Assembly (NCBI RefSeq): GCF_008360935.1
Contig: NZ_SRXO01000002.1
Location: 124,001-188,000, forward strand
Reading direction: 5' to 3'
From: Siccirubricoccus phaeus
Lineage (GTDB): Bacteria; Pseudomonadota; Alphaproteobacteria; Acetobacterales; Acetobacteraceae
Length of the DNA stretch: 64,000 nucleotides
Positions 1-7,857 of the stretch are shown piece after piece. The first letter of the stretch is position 1. Each line of letters starts with the position of its first letter. The notes under the pieces were generated by a model. That model was not told where the DNA came from, ran no database searches, and worked only from the letters and a program-made list of their open reading frames with translations. Position numbers and translations under genes: made by a program.

Positions 1-68
1 TGCTGAAGAAGGGCTTCCTGCCCGGCCGGGTGCAGCTTGCCGAGAACAAGCGCGGCATGATCGCCTGA
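1..68 (+). CDS. C-terminal end of an unidentified protein (possibly SpeD)
   Basis: Only the last 21 codons are in the window, ending LAENKRGMIA before TGA at 66-68. The product cannot be identified from this piece alone. S-adenosylmethionine decarboxylase often precedes spermidine synthase in Alphaproteobacteria, and the next gene on the same strand is speE, so a SpeD C terminus is a reasonable guess from context. A terminator-like hairpin separates the two genes. Confidence 0.45.
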   Translation, partial: LKKGFLPGRVQLAENKRGMIA

Positions 69-94
69 GCCTGACCGCAGCGTAGGATGGAGAG

Positions 95-123
95 GGGCCG
101 GATCCCTGCGGATCCGGCCCTTT
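95..123 (+). terminator. hairpin terminator upstream of speE
   Basis: A perfect 11-bp stem (GGGCCGGATCC at 95-105 pairs with 110-120) closes a CTGC loop and is followed by only three T residues. It lies 27 bp after the upstream stop codon and ends 20 bp before the speE start. It could end the upstream transcript or attenuate read-through into speE. Confidence 0.6.
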
Positions 124-143
124 CGATGTCATAGGGGGCCGCC

Positions 144-1010
144 ATGGCGACCGATTCCTGGGTGAACGAGACGCTCTACGCGCAATGGGGCCAGCGCTTC
201 CTGGTGAAGCGGGAGCTGGCGCGGGTGCAGAGCGATTTCCAGGACATCATGGTGTTCGAGAGCTTCACCCATGGGCGGGTGATGCTGCTGGACGGCGTGG
301 TGCAGATCACCGAGGCGGATGAGTTCGTCTATCAGGAAATGCTGACCCATGTGCCGCTGCTGGCGCATGGGTCGGCTGCGCGCGTGCTTATCATCGGCGC
401 CGGCGATGGCGGCGTGCTGCGGCGCGTGCTGCAGCATTGCAATGTCGAGAAGGCCGTCATGGTCGAGATCGATGGCGAGGTGATCCGGCTGGCGAAGGAA
501 TACCTGCCGGGCATCGCCGGGGATGCCTGGAACGACAAGCGTGCCGAGGTGATCGTCGGCGACGGCATCGACTATGTCCGCCAGGCGCCGGCGGGCAGCT
601 TCGACGTCGTCATCGTGGACAGCACGGACCCGATCGGCGTCGGCGAGGTGCTGTTCACCGAGGAATTCTACGCCAATGCGGCGCGGCTGCTGAGTGAAAA
701 GGGGCTCATCGTCAACCAGTGCGGCGTGCCCTTCATGCAGGCGGATGAGCTGCGCGACACCAATCTGCGCCGCGCCAAAGCCTTCCAGGACACCCACGCC
801 TATGTGGCGGCGGTGCCGACCTATGTCGGCGGCTTCATGACGCTGGGCTGGGCGGCGAAGGACGCCGCGCTGCGGCAGGTGGGGGTGGAGGAGATCCGCG
901 CCCGCGCCGCCGCCGCCGGGGTGCTGGGGACGACGAAATACTGGACGCCCGAGATCCATGTCGGGGCGTTCCACCTGCCGCCTTACATCGCGGCGGCGTT
1001 GGGGGGGTGA
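144..1010 (+). CDS. speE: polyamine aminopropyltransferase (spermidine synthase)
   Basis: The 288-residue product matches the usual length of bacterial SpeE. The enzyme transfers the aminopropyl group of decarboxylated S-adenosylmethionine to putrescine in the cytoplasm, giving spermidine. The glycine-rich nucleotide-binding loop reads GAGDGG (GGGDGG in most homologues), and the catalytic acid motif VDSTDP sits near residues 158-163. The N-terminal beta-strand segment with HGRVMLLDGVVQ is also typical. A purine-rich AGGGGG lies just before the ATG at 144. The flanking gene fragment may be speD. Downstream is a repeat-rich spacer whose first hairpin (1012-1035) may serve as its terminator. Confidence 0.95.
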   Translation: MATDSWVNETLYAQWGQRFLVKRELARVQSDFQDIMVFESFTHGRVMLLDGVVQITEADEFVYQEMLTHVPLLAHGSAARVLIIGAGDGGVLRRVLQHCNVEKAVMVEIDGEVIRLAKEYLPGIAGDAWNDKRAEVIVGDGIDYVRQAPAGSFDVVIVDSTDPIGVGEVLFTEEFYANAARLLSEKGLIVNQCGVPFMQADELRDTNLRRAKAFQDTHAYVAAVPTYVGGFMTLGWAAKDAALRQVGVEEIRARAAAAGVLGTTKYWTPEIHVGAFHLPPYIAAALGG

Positions 1011-1011
1011 G

Positions 1012-1226
1012 GTTGGGGGCTTCGCCCCCAAACCATCAGCAGGGGCTCCGCCCGTTGGCGGCAGTGCCGCCAACCCCCGCCGGGGGGTGGACCACCCCCC
1101 CCCGACCACGGTGGGAGTCGGCAGGTTCAGCCGTCGGATCCAGAACTCAGACCGGGGTCCGGGGCTAGGTCCTGGCCCCGGCGGGGGCAGCGCCCGCTGC
1201 CGGGGTCCAGGGGCGGAGCCTCTGGC
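1012..1226. repeat. intergenic hairpin cluster, family B' copy 1
   Basis: The whole gap between speE and the convergent membrane-protein gene is hairpins. The first is TTGGGGGC-TTC-GCCCCCAA, which could terminate speE. Others are GGCGGCA-G-TGCCGCC and a GC-rich core containing ACTCA followed by ACCGGGGTCCGGGG. The same core recurs near 14930, 18920 and 59210, each time next to a gene end. No protein-coding signal is seen. Confidence 0.7.
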
Positions 1227-1227
1227 C

Positions 1228-2619
1228 TCACCCCGCCGCCAGCCGCGCCGCGCTGAACCCATCCCCGAACACCTGCCGCAGCAGCCCGGCCGCACCTCGC
1301 CGCGCCGCTTCCAGCTCCGCCCCCGCGTCCGGCTTCGCCTCCGCCTGGCGCAGCGCGGTCAGCGCCTGGTCCAATTGCCGCATCGTCTCGCTCGGGATGG
1401 CCTTGCCGGCGATATAGGTGAGCTGGCTGAGGCCGAGCAGGTACTGCACCTCCTCCGGAATCCGGAAATTGGAAAGGTCGCCGCTGCCGCCCACCACCAG
1501 CGCCAGCACGGTGATGGTGGTGAAGACCACCGCCTGCACCCTGGTCACGTCGATCTCGCCATCCGCGGCGATGACGTCGCGCCATTGCGGCAGCCTTTCC
1601 TTCATCTCCAGCACCCCGGATTGCAGCAGCCAGAGCCGGTTCGCATCCGTCAGCCCGGCATTGCTGCGGATCAGCCGGGACGCGCTGGTGCCGCCCACCG
1701 CGATGCCCAGCAGCCACAGCACATCGGTGGAGAAATTCGGGATGGCGCCGCTGGAAAGATAGGCACGGGTGCTGACGAAGCCGACCGCGAGGGTGAAGAG
1801 CAGGAGCTGCAGCCGCGCTAGGCTGCCATAGCCGCTGGCATCCTGGGTGACGAAGACCGGGTTCGCCATATGCCCCAGCGCCTTGCGCCAGCGCTGCTGC
1901 CATTCCGGCGGCGGCGCGGTCGCGTGGCTGGCCCTGGCGCGCGCCGCCCGGATGCGCCTCACCCGGTCCGCATTGCAGAACCAGGCGCCGAGCGCGACCA
2001 GCGCATAGAGCAGAACGGTCAGCGCGATCGCCGCCAGGCTGGCGAGGCGCGACGGCGCCACGGCGATCGGCACCGTGCCGTAGGCGATGAGCTTCGCGTC
2101 GCGGTCGCAGGCGGCGATGGCGATCAGCCAATGCTCCCCCCAGAAGCCGGTGCGGTTCGGCGGCACCTGCAGCCGCAGCCGCAGCTTGCCGTCGCCGGCC
2201 TCGCCGCGGCTGAGGACGCTGGCCCGGAGCCCGGCGTAATCGGCGTTCCGGCTTTCGCCGGCCGGCGCTTCCGCCCGGCGGGAGGTGCCGAGGAAGGTGG
2301 CGCCCAGCCATTCCGCCGGCGGGATCAGGGCGGCCTGGGGCGCCTCGATCTCGATCTGCACGGATTGCCCGGCGGCGGCGCCATGGGTGGAGGTGCTCGC
2401 CGCCAGCTCCACCGGCGGGCGGAAGCCCTGGCCGATGCCGCCCGGCCATTCGGCGGTGACGGCGTAAAGCTCCCGGGCGTTGCGCGGGCCGTTTTCCAGG
2501 GCGCAGCTTGCCAGGGGCCGCAACGCGGCGGCCTGCCGGGCCGGCGCGGGCGCCGGCTGCGCCAGTACCGGCAGCAGCAGCCCCCACAGCCAAGCCAGGA
2601 CCCATGCGGCGCCGCGCAT
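1228..2619 (-). CDS. exported multi-pass membrane protein of unknown function
   Basis: The 463-residue product starts with a signal peptide (hydrophobic core WVLAWLWGLLLPVLA, cleavage after AQP). A roughly 170-residue probably periplasmic beta-rich domain follows, then hydrophobic segments at about 192-215, 268-287, 299-315 and 360-378. A charged C-terminal tail has an alpha-helical look. I do not recognise a family with a known function. It lies 65 bp downstream of fliP on the same strand and could be co-transcribed with fliP-fliO, but nothing in it is a known flagellar signature. Its stop abuts the family B' repeat. Confidence 0.75.
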   Translation of the reverse strand: MRGAAWVLAWLWGLLLPVLAQPAPAPARQAAALRPLASCALENGPRNARELYAVTAEWPGGIGQGFRPPVELAASTSTHGAAAGQSVQIEIEAPQAALIPPAEWLGATFLGTSRRAEAPAGESRNADYAGLRASVLSRGEAGDGKLRLRLQVPPNRTGFWGEHWLIAIAACDRDAKLIAYGTVPIAVAPSRLASLAAIALTVLLYALVALGAWFCNADRVRRIRAARARASHATAPPPEWQQRWRKALGHMANPVFVTQDASGYGSLARLQLLLFTLAVGFVSTRAYLSSGAIPNFSTDVLWLLGIAVGGTSASRLIRSNAGLTDANRLWLLQSGVLEMKERLPQWRDVIAADGEIDVTRVQAVVFTTITVLALVVGGSGDLSNFRIPEEVQYLLGLSQLTYIAGKAIPSETMRQLDQALTALRQAEAKPDAGAELEAARRGAAGLLRQVFGDGFSAARLAAG

Positions 2620-2684
2620 CTCCCGCCCCTTCCCGCGAAGGGGTCAGGCTAGGCAGCGACATTGCCGCCGTCGAATGACCTGGG

Positions 2685-3422
2685 TCACTGCGCGAAGCCC
2701 TGCACCAGGCTTCCCGCCACCAGCCGCCAGCCATCCACCAGTACGAAGAAGATCAGCTTGAAGGGCAGGGAGACCAGGTTGGGCGGCAGCATCATCATGC
2801 CGAGGGACATCAGCAGGCTGGCCACCACCATGTCGATGACCAGGAAGGGGAGGAAGAGCAGGAAGCCGATCTCGAAGGCGCGCTTCATCTCGCTGACCAG
2901 GAAGGCGGGCAGCAAAGCGCGCCAGGGCAATTGCTCCGGCCGCGCATCCTCCGGCACCGGGGGCAGGTGGGCGAGGTCGAGGAAGAGCGCCATGTCGCCC
3001 TCCCGCACCTGGCCGGCCATGAACTCGCGGAAGGGCTCGGTGGCGGCGGCCAGCCCTTCCATCTCGCCGATCCGGCCTTCCATCAACGGCTGGATGCCGG
3101 CCTGCCAGCTTGCCTCCAGCGCCGGCTGCATGACGAAGAGGGTGAGGAACAGCGCCAGCCCGATCAGCACCGGGTTGGGCGGCACGCCCTGGGCGCCGAT
3201 GGCGCTGCGCAGCAGGGAGAGCACGATGACGATGCGGGTGAAGGCGGTGGCCATCACCAGCAGGGAGGGCGCCAGGGAGAGCAGCCCGATCAGCGCGGTG
3301 AGCTGGACGAGGCGGGAGGTGGTGCCGGCCTGGCCTGCCGCGCCGAGGTCGATGGAAAGGCTCTGCGCCGCCGCCGGCAAAGCGGTGGCCGCAAGCAGCA
3401 GGCCGAGGCCGAGCCGCCTCAC
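2685..3422 (-). CDS. fliP: flagellar export-gate protein FliP
   Basis: FliP forms the FliPQR core pore of the flagellar type III export apparatus in the inner membrane. The 245-residue product begins with a cleavable signal peptide ending ALPAAAQ, as is usual for FliP. It has the long periplasmic segment between hydrophobic pairs and the conserved VPPNPVLIGLALFLT and MMMLPPNLVSLPFKLIFF segments. The start is a GTG that overlaps the fliO stop in a GTGA tetranucleotide, which implies translational coupling. fliQ and fliR are not in this operon but in the divergent block at 5735-6771. Confidence 0.96.
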   Translation of the reverse strand: MRRLGLGLLLAATALPAAAQSLSIDLGAAGQAGTTSRLVQLTALIGLLSLAPSLLVMATAFTRIVIVLSLLRSAIGAQGVPPNPVLIGLALFLTLFVMQPALEASWQAGIQPLMEGRIGEMEGLAAATEPFREFMAGQVREGDMALFLDLAHLPPVPEDARPEQLPWRALLPAFLVSEMKRAFEIGFLLFLPFLVIDMVVASLLMSLGMMMLPPNLVSLPFKLIFFVLVDGWRLVAGSLVQGFAQ

Positions 3423-3685
3423 GGCCCCTGCTCCGGCGGCAGCCAGCCCAGCATGCGGTCCTCCGTGCCGCCGGTCAGCAGCAGCGCATCGCGGCCGTCG
3501 CAGCGGATGAGGAGCAGGCGGCGGCGGGGGTCCAGCGCCAGGCTTTCCACCAGGGCCAGGCGCCGGCCGGGCCGCGCCGCGGCGTCCTGGCGCGCGGCCA
3601 GCGCCCGCGCCGCCAGCCAGATGAGCCCGAGCACCGCCGCCAGGGCGGCGGCGGCCTGCAGCCAGGGTCCGGTATCCAGCATCAT
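3419..3685 (-). CDS. fliO: flagellar biosynthesis protein FliO
   Basis: This is a short, 88-residue FliO-type protein. It has one N-terminal transmembrane helix (WLQAAAALAAVLGLIWLAAR) and a small cytoplasmic domain with the RRLALVESLALDPRRRLLL stretch typical of FliO, which chaperones FliP complex formation. The ATG at 3685 is chosen because AGGAGG lies 7 bases upstream; an in-frame reading extends to 3880 but has no such support. The gene overlaps fliP by 4 bp. Confidence 0.88.
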   Translation of the reverse strand: MMLDTGPWLQAAAALAAVLGLIWLAARALAARQDAAARPGRRLALVESLALDPRRRLLLIRCDGRDALLLTGGTEDRMLGWLPPEQGP

Positions 3686-3743
3686 CCCGCGGCCTCCTGC
3701 CGGCGGTTGGGGGGGGCGGCGCCCTTGGCCTGGCGCCTTTCCT

Positions 3744-4013
3744 TCAGCGTCCCGGGGCGGGCAGGGCGACGGCCAGCCCGTCCACCTCCGCCACCAGGGC
3801 CTGCAGCGCCGGCCGCAGGGATCGCGCTGCGTCCTGCGGCAGCACCGCGACGGCGGCGCAAAGCCTGGCGGCCTCCGCATCCAGCCCGGCGAGGTCGATA
3901 TGCCGCCCCGCTTCCGTCAGGGCGCGGGCGAGCGAAACCGTGCCCTGCATGGACTGGATGGCGGCGAGCACGGGTGCAACATGGCGGTCCGCTGCGGCGT
4001 CACCCGCCGCCAT
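3744..4013 (-). CDS. small hypothetical protein in the flagellar cluster
   Basis: An alanine-rich helical protein of 89 residues (MAAGDAAADRHVAPVLAAIQ...) with no signal peptide or membrane segment. The start at 4013 has AAGGA 7 bases upstream. A longer reading from the ATG at 4079 (111 residues) is possible but lacks a clear ribosome site. It sits just upstream of fliO, on the same strand, and faces flgB across a short divergent region, so a flagellar accessory role is conceivable. No known family is recognised. Confidence 0.55.
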   Translation of the reverse strand: MAAGDAAADRHVAPVLAAIQSMQGTVSLARALTEAGRHIDLAGLDAEAARLCAAVAVLPQDAARSLRPALQALVAEVDGLAVALPAPGR

Positions 4014-4197
4014 GCTGCGATCCTTCGCGCTGCGGCGGTCCGAGGCGGTGGGGCGGTCCGGTCCGGGGCTATGGGTCATGCGGCATATTCTGCCGGGGCG
4101 GGGTTAAACGATCCTTGCGGCGGCCTGGCTTTGCCCCTGTGGCCGGGACGGCGTGGCATTTACGCTTCCTTCGTTCTCCTGGCCGCATATCCCGGGC

Positions 4198-4587
4198 ATG
4201 GACCCGTCGCGGACCCCGACCATCGCCCTCGCCGAAAGGCGGCTTGCCTGGCTGGATACCAGGCAGGGCGTGCTGGCGCAGAACGTCGCCAATGCCGATA
4301 CGCCGAATTACCGGCCGAGCGACATCCGCCCTTTCGCCGAGCTGCTGCGCGGCGGCGGCGGCATGACCCTGGCCCGCACCGATGGCCAGCACATGCCGAG
4401 CCGCCGCGGCAACCCGGATGCCAGGCGGGACCGGCAGGCGGTGGAACGCGCGCCGAACGGCAATGCCGTCTCGCTGGACCGGGAGGCCCTGCGGGTGGCG
4501 GATACCGACACCGCCCATGCCCTCGCCAGCAACCTCTATCGCCGCTGGATGGGCATGTTCCGCACCGCGCTCGGCCGCCAGCAATGA
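4198..4587 (+). CDS. flgB: flagellar basal-body rod protein FlgB
   Basis: FlgB is a proximal rod subunit exported through the flagellar type III system. The product shows the conserved N-terminal heptad helix with VLAQNVANADTPNYRPSD, the hallmark of rod and hook proteins, and a C-terminal helix. Starting at the ATG at 4198 gives 129 residues and puts the ANADTPNY motif about where other FlgB proteins have it. A GTG at 4153 would add 15 residues and cannot be excluded. It is the first gene of the rightward block flgB-flgC-fliE-fliQ-fliR-flhB. A single TTAA at about 4104 is not enough to call a CtrA site. Confidence 0.93.
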   Translation: MDPSRTPTIALAERRLAWLDTRQGVLAQNVANADTPNYRPSDIRPFAELLRGGGGMTLARTDGQHMPSRRGNPDARRDRQAVERAPNGNAVSLDREALRVADTDTAHALASNLYRRWMGMFRTALGRQQ

Positions 4588-4627
4588 GGCGGCAGACGGT
4601 CAGGCTGCCGGCGGTGACGGGGGCGGG

Positions 4628-4687
4628 CAATGACAAGGCGAACAATGATAGGGCGAACAATGATGGGGCGAACAATGACGGGGCGGA
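4628..4687 (+). repeat. 15-bp tandem repeat (4 units) between flgB and flgC
   Basis: Four near-identical 15-bp units (CAATGATGGGGCGAA type) lie at 4628-4642, 4643-4657, 4658-4672 and 4673-4687. Because 15 is a multiple of three they keep every frame open. In the flgC frame they would encode N-D-x-A-N repeats. They lie in the 260-bp flgB-flgC spacer, which otherwise has no recognised gene. Confidence 0.85.
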
Positions 4688-4847
4688 CGGCAACGCTGCC
4701 GGCAGCCCCCTCGACAGTCCCGACGCCGGCGACGCCAGCAGCGGCGGCGCCCGCGATGACGACGCCAGCCGCGATGGCGCCGGCCGTGACGCGGCGCCGG
4801 GGAGAGCCTGCCAGTCGGCCCGCCGCAGACAGCCAAGGACCTACGCC

Positions 4848-5255
4848 ATGGATCTCGACCAGGCTCTCCGCATCTCCGCCGCCGGCATGCAGGCGCAATC
4901 CCTGCGCCTCAGGGTGGTGGCGGAGAACATCGCCAACCGCGACAGCACCGGCCAGTCGCCGGGCGCCGATCCCTATCGCCGCAAGACCGTCACCTTCGCC
5001 AACCGGGTGGACCGCGCGGCGGGGGTGGAGCTGGTGCGGGTGGACCGCGTCGGCACCGACCCCAGCGGCTTCCGCCAGGATTACGAGCCGGGCCACCCCG
5101 CCGCCGATGCCGAAGGCTATGTGAAGCGGCCGAATATCGACAGCCTGGTGGAGGTGATGGATATGCGCGAGGCCCAGCGCAGCTACAGCGCCAACCTCTC
5201 GGTGCTGGAAACCACGCGCGGCATGCTGACCCGCACCATCGAGGCGCTGCGCTGA
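4848..5255 (+). CDS. flgC: flagellar basal-body rod protein FlgC
   Basis: FlgC is a proximal rod protein next to FlgB. The 135-residue product has the N-terminal ISAAGMQAQSLRLRVVAENI helix and the C-terminal MREAQRSYSANLSVLETTRG helix characteristic of FlgC. The ATG at 4848 has AAGGA 8 bases upstream. The reading frame stays open back to an ATG at 4584 that overlaps the flgB stop (ATGA), which would add an 88-residue repeat-containing extension. That is unlikely for a rod protein whose N-terminal helix must assemble. The stop shares one base with the fliE start (TGATG). Confidence 0.95.
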   Translation: MDLDQALRISAAGMQAQSLRLRVVAENIANRDSTGQSPGADPYRRKTVTFANRVDRAAGVELVRVDRVGTDPSGFRQDYEPGHPAADAEGYVKRPNIDSLVEVMDMREAQRSYSANLSVLETTRGMLTRTIEALR

Positions 5256-5566
5256 TGCCCGGGCCGGTCGCGCCCGGTTCCGTCGCTCCGGCCCAGGTCG
5301 CCGCCGCCTACCGCGCCGCTGCCAGCCCGGCGGAGGCCGGCGCGGCGGCGGAAGGCTTCGGCGCCGCGCTGCAGCGGGCGGTGCAGGATGCCGTGGATGT
5401 CGGCCACAGCGCCGATGCCGTCACCACCCAATCCCTGATGGGCCAGGGCAGCGTCACGGATGTGGTGCTCGCCGTCTCCCGCGCCGAGCTGACCCTGCAG
5501 ACCGCCGTCGCGGTGCGGGACCGCGTCGTCTCCGCCTATCAGGAGGTGATGCGCATGCCGATTTAG
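5255..5566 (+). CDS. fliE: flagellar hook-basal body adaptor FliE
   Basis: FliE links the MS ring to the proximal rod. The 103-residue product is close to the usual length, with an alanine- and proline-rich N terminus. The conserved C-terminal half reads TDVVLAVSRAELTLQTAVAV followed by RDRVVSAYQEVMRMPI, which is diagnostic for FliE. Translation is coupled to flgC through a TGATG overlap. The stop codon is followed within 3 bases by a family A repeat, so polarity or mRNA processing between fliE and fliQ is possible. Confidence 0.95.
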   Translation: MPGPVAPGSVAPAQVAAAYRAAASPAEAGAAAEGFGAALQRAVQDAVDVGHSADAVTTQSLMGQGSVTDVVLAVSRAELTLQTAVAVRDRVVSAYQEVMRMPI

Positions 5567-5568
5567 GT

Positions 5569-5673
5569 CCCCACGACGTTGCTGCGCAACGCCGTGGGGG
5601 CCCCGGAGTCGCTGCATTCCCGAAGCCTCGCGCAGCCTGAAGCGGCAAAGCCGCTTCAGGGCAACGGGCGGGG
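5569..5673 (+). repeat. family A palindromic repeat, copy 1 (after fliE)
   Basis: Two hairpins: an imperfect one formed by CCCCACGACGTTGC and GCAACGCCGTGGGG, and a perfect TGAAGCGGC-AAA-GCCGCTTCA. The same order, spacing and much of the sequence recur at 47738-47841 and 62919-63024. All three copies start 2-3 bases after a stop codon on the same strand. No coding signal is seen. Confidence 0.85.
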
Positions 5674-5734
5674 GATGGAGCGCGCAGCGTGCAGCAGGCC
5701 GGTCGCCGTGCCGGCCCCCGCAGGAGGCGGGAGC

Positions 5735-6010
5735 ATGATCGAGAATCCCACGGCCCTCGCGGTGCGGGAGGCCATCTGGATGGCGCTGCAATTGGCCGGG
5801 CCGCCGCTGCTGGCCATGCTGGCGGTCGGCCTGCTCGTCTCCATCCTCCAGGCCCTGACCCAGGTGCAGGAGGCGACGCTGGCCTTCCTGCCGAAGCTCG
5901 TCGCGCTCGGCGTCATCCTGCTGCTGCTCGGCCCCGGCATGGTCGGCGCCATGCGCGCCTATGCCGCCGGGCTGTTCGACCGCATCGTCGCCATCGGCGG
6001 CCTGCCCTGA
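5735..6010 (+). CDS. fliQ: flagellar export-gate protein FliQ
   Basis: FliQ is a small two-helix subunit of the FliPQR export pore. The 91-residue product has two hydrophobic segments and the conserved QALTQVQEATLAFLPKLVAL loop. AGGAGG lies 7 bases before the ATG at 5735; an open frame from 5579 crosses the family A repeat and is not used. The stop overlaps the fliR start by one base (TGATG). Length and motif match the family well. Confidence 0.96.
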   Translation: MIENPTALAVREAIWMALQLAGPPLLAMLAVGLLVSILQALTQVQEATLAFLPKLVALGVILLLLGPGMVGAMRAYAAGLFDRIVAIGGLP

Positions 6011-6771
6011 TGGCGGAGGCGCTGCCGACCCTCGCCTTCCACGCCGTGCTGCTGCTCTGCCGGCTCGGCGGCGCTGTCATGCTGCTGCCCGGCCTGGGGG
6101 AGCAGGAGGTGCCGATGGCGATCCGCCTCGCTTTGCTGCTGGCGCTGGTCGCCCTGCTCATCGCGCCGCTCGCCCCCGCGCTGCCCGCCCTGCCGGCGGC
6201 GCTCGGCGACCTCGCCCGGCTGCTCTGCGGCGAGATCGCGATCGGCCTCTGGTTCGGCTTCCTCGCCCGGCTGCTCAGCCTCGCCATGGCCCAGGCCGGG
6301 CAGGTGGTGGCGCTAATGACCGGCCTCAGCAGCCCTTTGCAGACCGACCCCGCCTTCGGCGCCCACAGCACCGCGCCGGGCCGCCTCTTCTCCCTGATGG
6401 CGGCGCTGCTGGTCCTCTCCACCGGCCTTTACGCCCTGCCGCTGCAGGGCCTCGTCCGCAGCTACGCCCTGCTGCCGCCCGGCGACCCGCTGCCGCTCGG
6501 CGGCACGGCGGAGCTGCTGGCCCAGGCGGTGGCGGAAAGCCTCGGCATCGCGCTGCGCCTGGCGGCGCCCTTGGTGCTGGCCGGCATCACCGCCAATTTC
6601 GCCCTCGCCTTGCTGGCCCGCGTCGCGCCGCAGGTGCAGGTGTACAACCTCGCCGCCCCGGCGCAGATCCTGGCCGGGCTGCTGCTGCTGCTGCTGGTCC
6701 TGCCGCCGCTGCTCGATGTCTGGCTGGAGGCCAGCCGGCAGGGCTTCCTCACCCTCGGCGCCGGCCGCTGA
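6010..6771 (+). CDS. fliR: flagellar export-gate protein FliR
   Basis: FliR completes the FliPQR core of the export gate. The 253-residue product is strongly hydrophobic with about six membrane segments. It carries FliR motifs such as LPGLGEQEVPMAIRLALLLA near the start and the LLARVAPQVQVYNLAAP segment near the C terminus (NPQMNVF-like in other FliR). Start and fliQ stop share an A (TGATG). flhB follows after 3 bases, so the three genes form a tight unit. Confidence 0.95.
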   Translation: MAEALPTLAFHAVLLLCRLGGAVMLLPGLGEQEVPMAIRLALLLALVALLIAPLAPALPALPAALGDLARLLCGEIAIGLWFGFLARLLSLAMAQAGQVVALMTGLSSPLQTDPAFGAHSTAPGRLFSLMAALLVLSTGLYALPLQGLVRSYALLPPGDPLPLGGTAELLAQAVAESLGIALRLAAPLVLAGITANFALALLARVAPQVQVYNLAAPAQILAGLLLLLLVLPPLLDVWLEASRQGFLTLGAGR

Positions 6772-6774
6772 GCC

Positions 6775-7857
6775 ATGGCGGAGGGCGACGACAAGGAGGC
6801 CGAGGACCGGACAGAAGCCCCATCGCAAAAGCGGCTGGAGAAGGCGCGGGAACAGGGCCAGGTCCCGCTCTCCCGCGAGGCGGTGGGCTTCGCCACCCTG
6901 CTGGCGGCGACCATCGCCTGTTTCCTCACCTTGCCGCCGCTCGGCCTGGGCTGGCTGCGGAGCATGCGCCGCCTCTTCGAGGCCGCCGAGCCGGCCCTGG
7001 CGACGCCGCTGGCGACGCCGCTGGTGGCGGCGCTGCTGCGGGCCTCCGCGCTGCTGCTGCTGCCGGTGCTCGGCCTGGTGGGGCTGGCCGCCATCCTGGC
7101 CAGCCTGGCCCAGACCGGCCCCGGCCTGCACCCGGAGAAGCTGGCCCCGGACCTCAGCCGGCTCAGCCCGCTCGCCGCGCTGCGCCGTCTGTTCGGCGCG
7201 GAGGGGCTGATCGAGCTGGGGCGCACGCTGGTAAAGCTCGTCCTGCTCGGCACCGCGCTGTGGCAGGCGGTGGAGCCGGAGCGGCTGCAGGCCATGCTGC
7301 ACCTGCCGGTCGCCGCCCTGCTGCAGGAATCCGGCCATGCCATGCTGCGGCTGCTGGTCGCCATGCTGCTGGCCTTCGGCGTGCTCGCCGTGCTGGATCT
7401 GCTGCTGGTCCGCTGGCGCTTTCTGCAGCAGATGCGGATGAGCCGCGAGGATATCCGGGAGGAGCACAAGGAATCCGAAGGCGACCCGCATATAAGGGCG
7501 CGGCAGCGGCAGATCCGCGAGACCAGGGCGCGGCGGCGCATGCTGGCGCAGGTGCCGAAGGCGACGGTTGTCATCACCAACCCCACCCACTACGCCGTGG
7601 CGCTGCTCTATGAGCAGGGCCAGGCGGCGGCGCCGCGGCTGGTGGCCAAGGGGGCGGATGAGCTGGCGGCGCGCATCCGCGCCGTGGCGGAGGAGCATGG
7701 CGTGCCGATCGTGTCCAACCCGCCTTTGGCGCGGGCCCTGTTCCGGCTGGAGCCGGATACCGAGGTGCCGGCCGAGCATTGGCAGGCGGTGGCCGAGATC
7801 ATCGCCTATGTCTGGCGGCTGCAGGGCCGCCAGGCCGGGGGGGCGGCGCATGGCTGA
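6775..7857 (+). CDS. flhB: flagellar export switch protein FlhB
   Basis: FlhB controls the switch from rod/hook to filament export. The 360-residue product starts with the charged DKEAEDRTEAPSQKRLEKAR segment and has four membrane helices. A cytoplasmic domain follows, with the autocleavage motif NPTH at residues 269-272 in VVITNPTHYAVALLY, so cleavage between N269 and P270 is expected. It is the last flagellar gene of the block and overlaps the next gene, a hybrid histidine kinase, by 8 bp. That suggests the kinase is translated from the same mRNA. Confidence 0.97.
   Translation: MAEGDDKEAEDRTEAPSQKRLEKAREQGQVPLSREAVGFATLLAATIACFLTLPPLGLGWLRSMRRLFEAAEPALATPLATPLVAALLRASALLLLPVLGLVGLAAILASLAQTGPGLHPEKLAPDLSRLSPLAALRRLFGAEGLIELGRTLVKLVLLGTALWQAVEPERLQAMLHLPVAALLQESGHAMLRLLVAMLLAFGVLAVLDLLLVRWRFLQQMRMSREDIREEHKESEGDPHIRARQRQIRETRARRRMLAQVPKATVVITNPTHYAVALLYEQGQAAAPRLVAKGADELAARIRAVAEEHGVPIVSNPPLARALFRLEPDTEVPAEHWQAVAEIIAYVWRLQGRQAGGAAHG

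Noticed and set aside
3419-3880. A 153-residue version of FliO starting at 3880
   Set aside because: The extra N terminus is Arg/Pro/Cys-rich with no homology, whereas the start at 3685 has AGGAGG and leads straight into the membrane helix.
4104-4120. CtrA box upstream of flgB
   Set aside because: There is one TTAA but no second TTAA at the required 7-base spacing.
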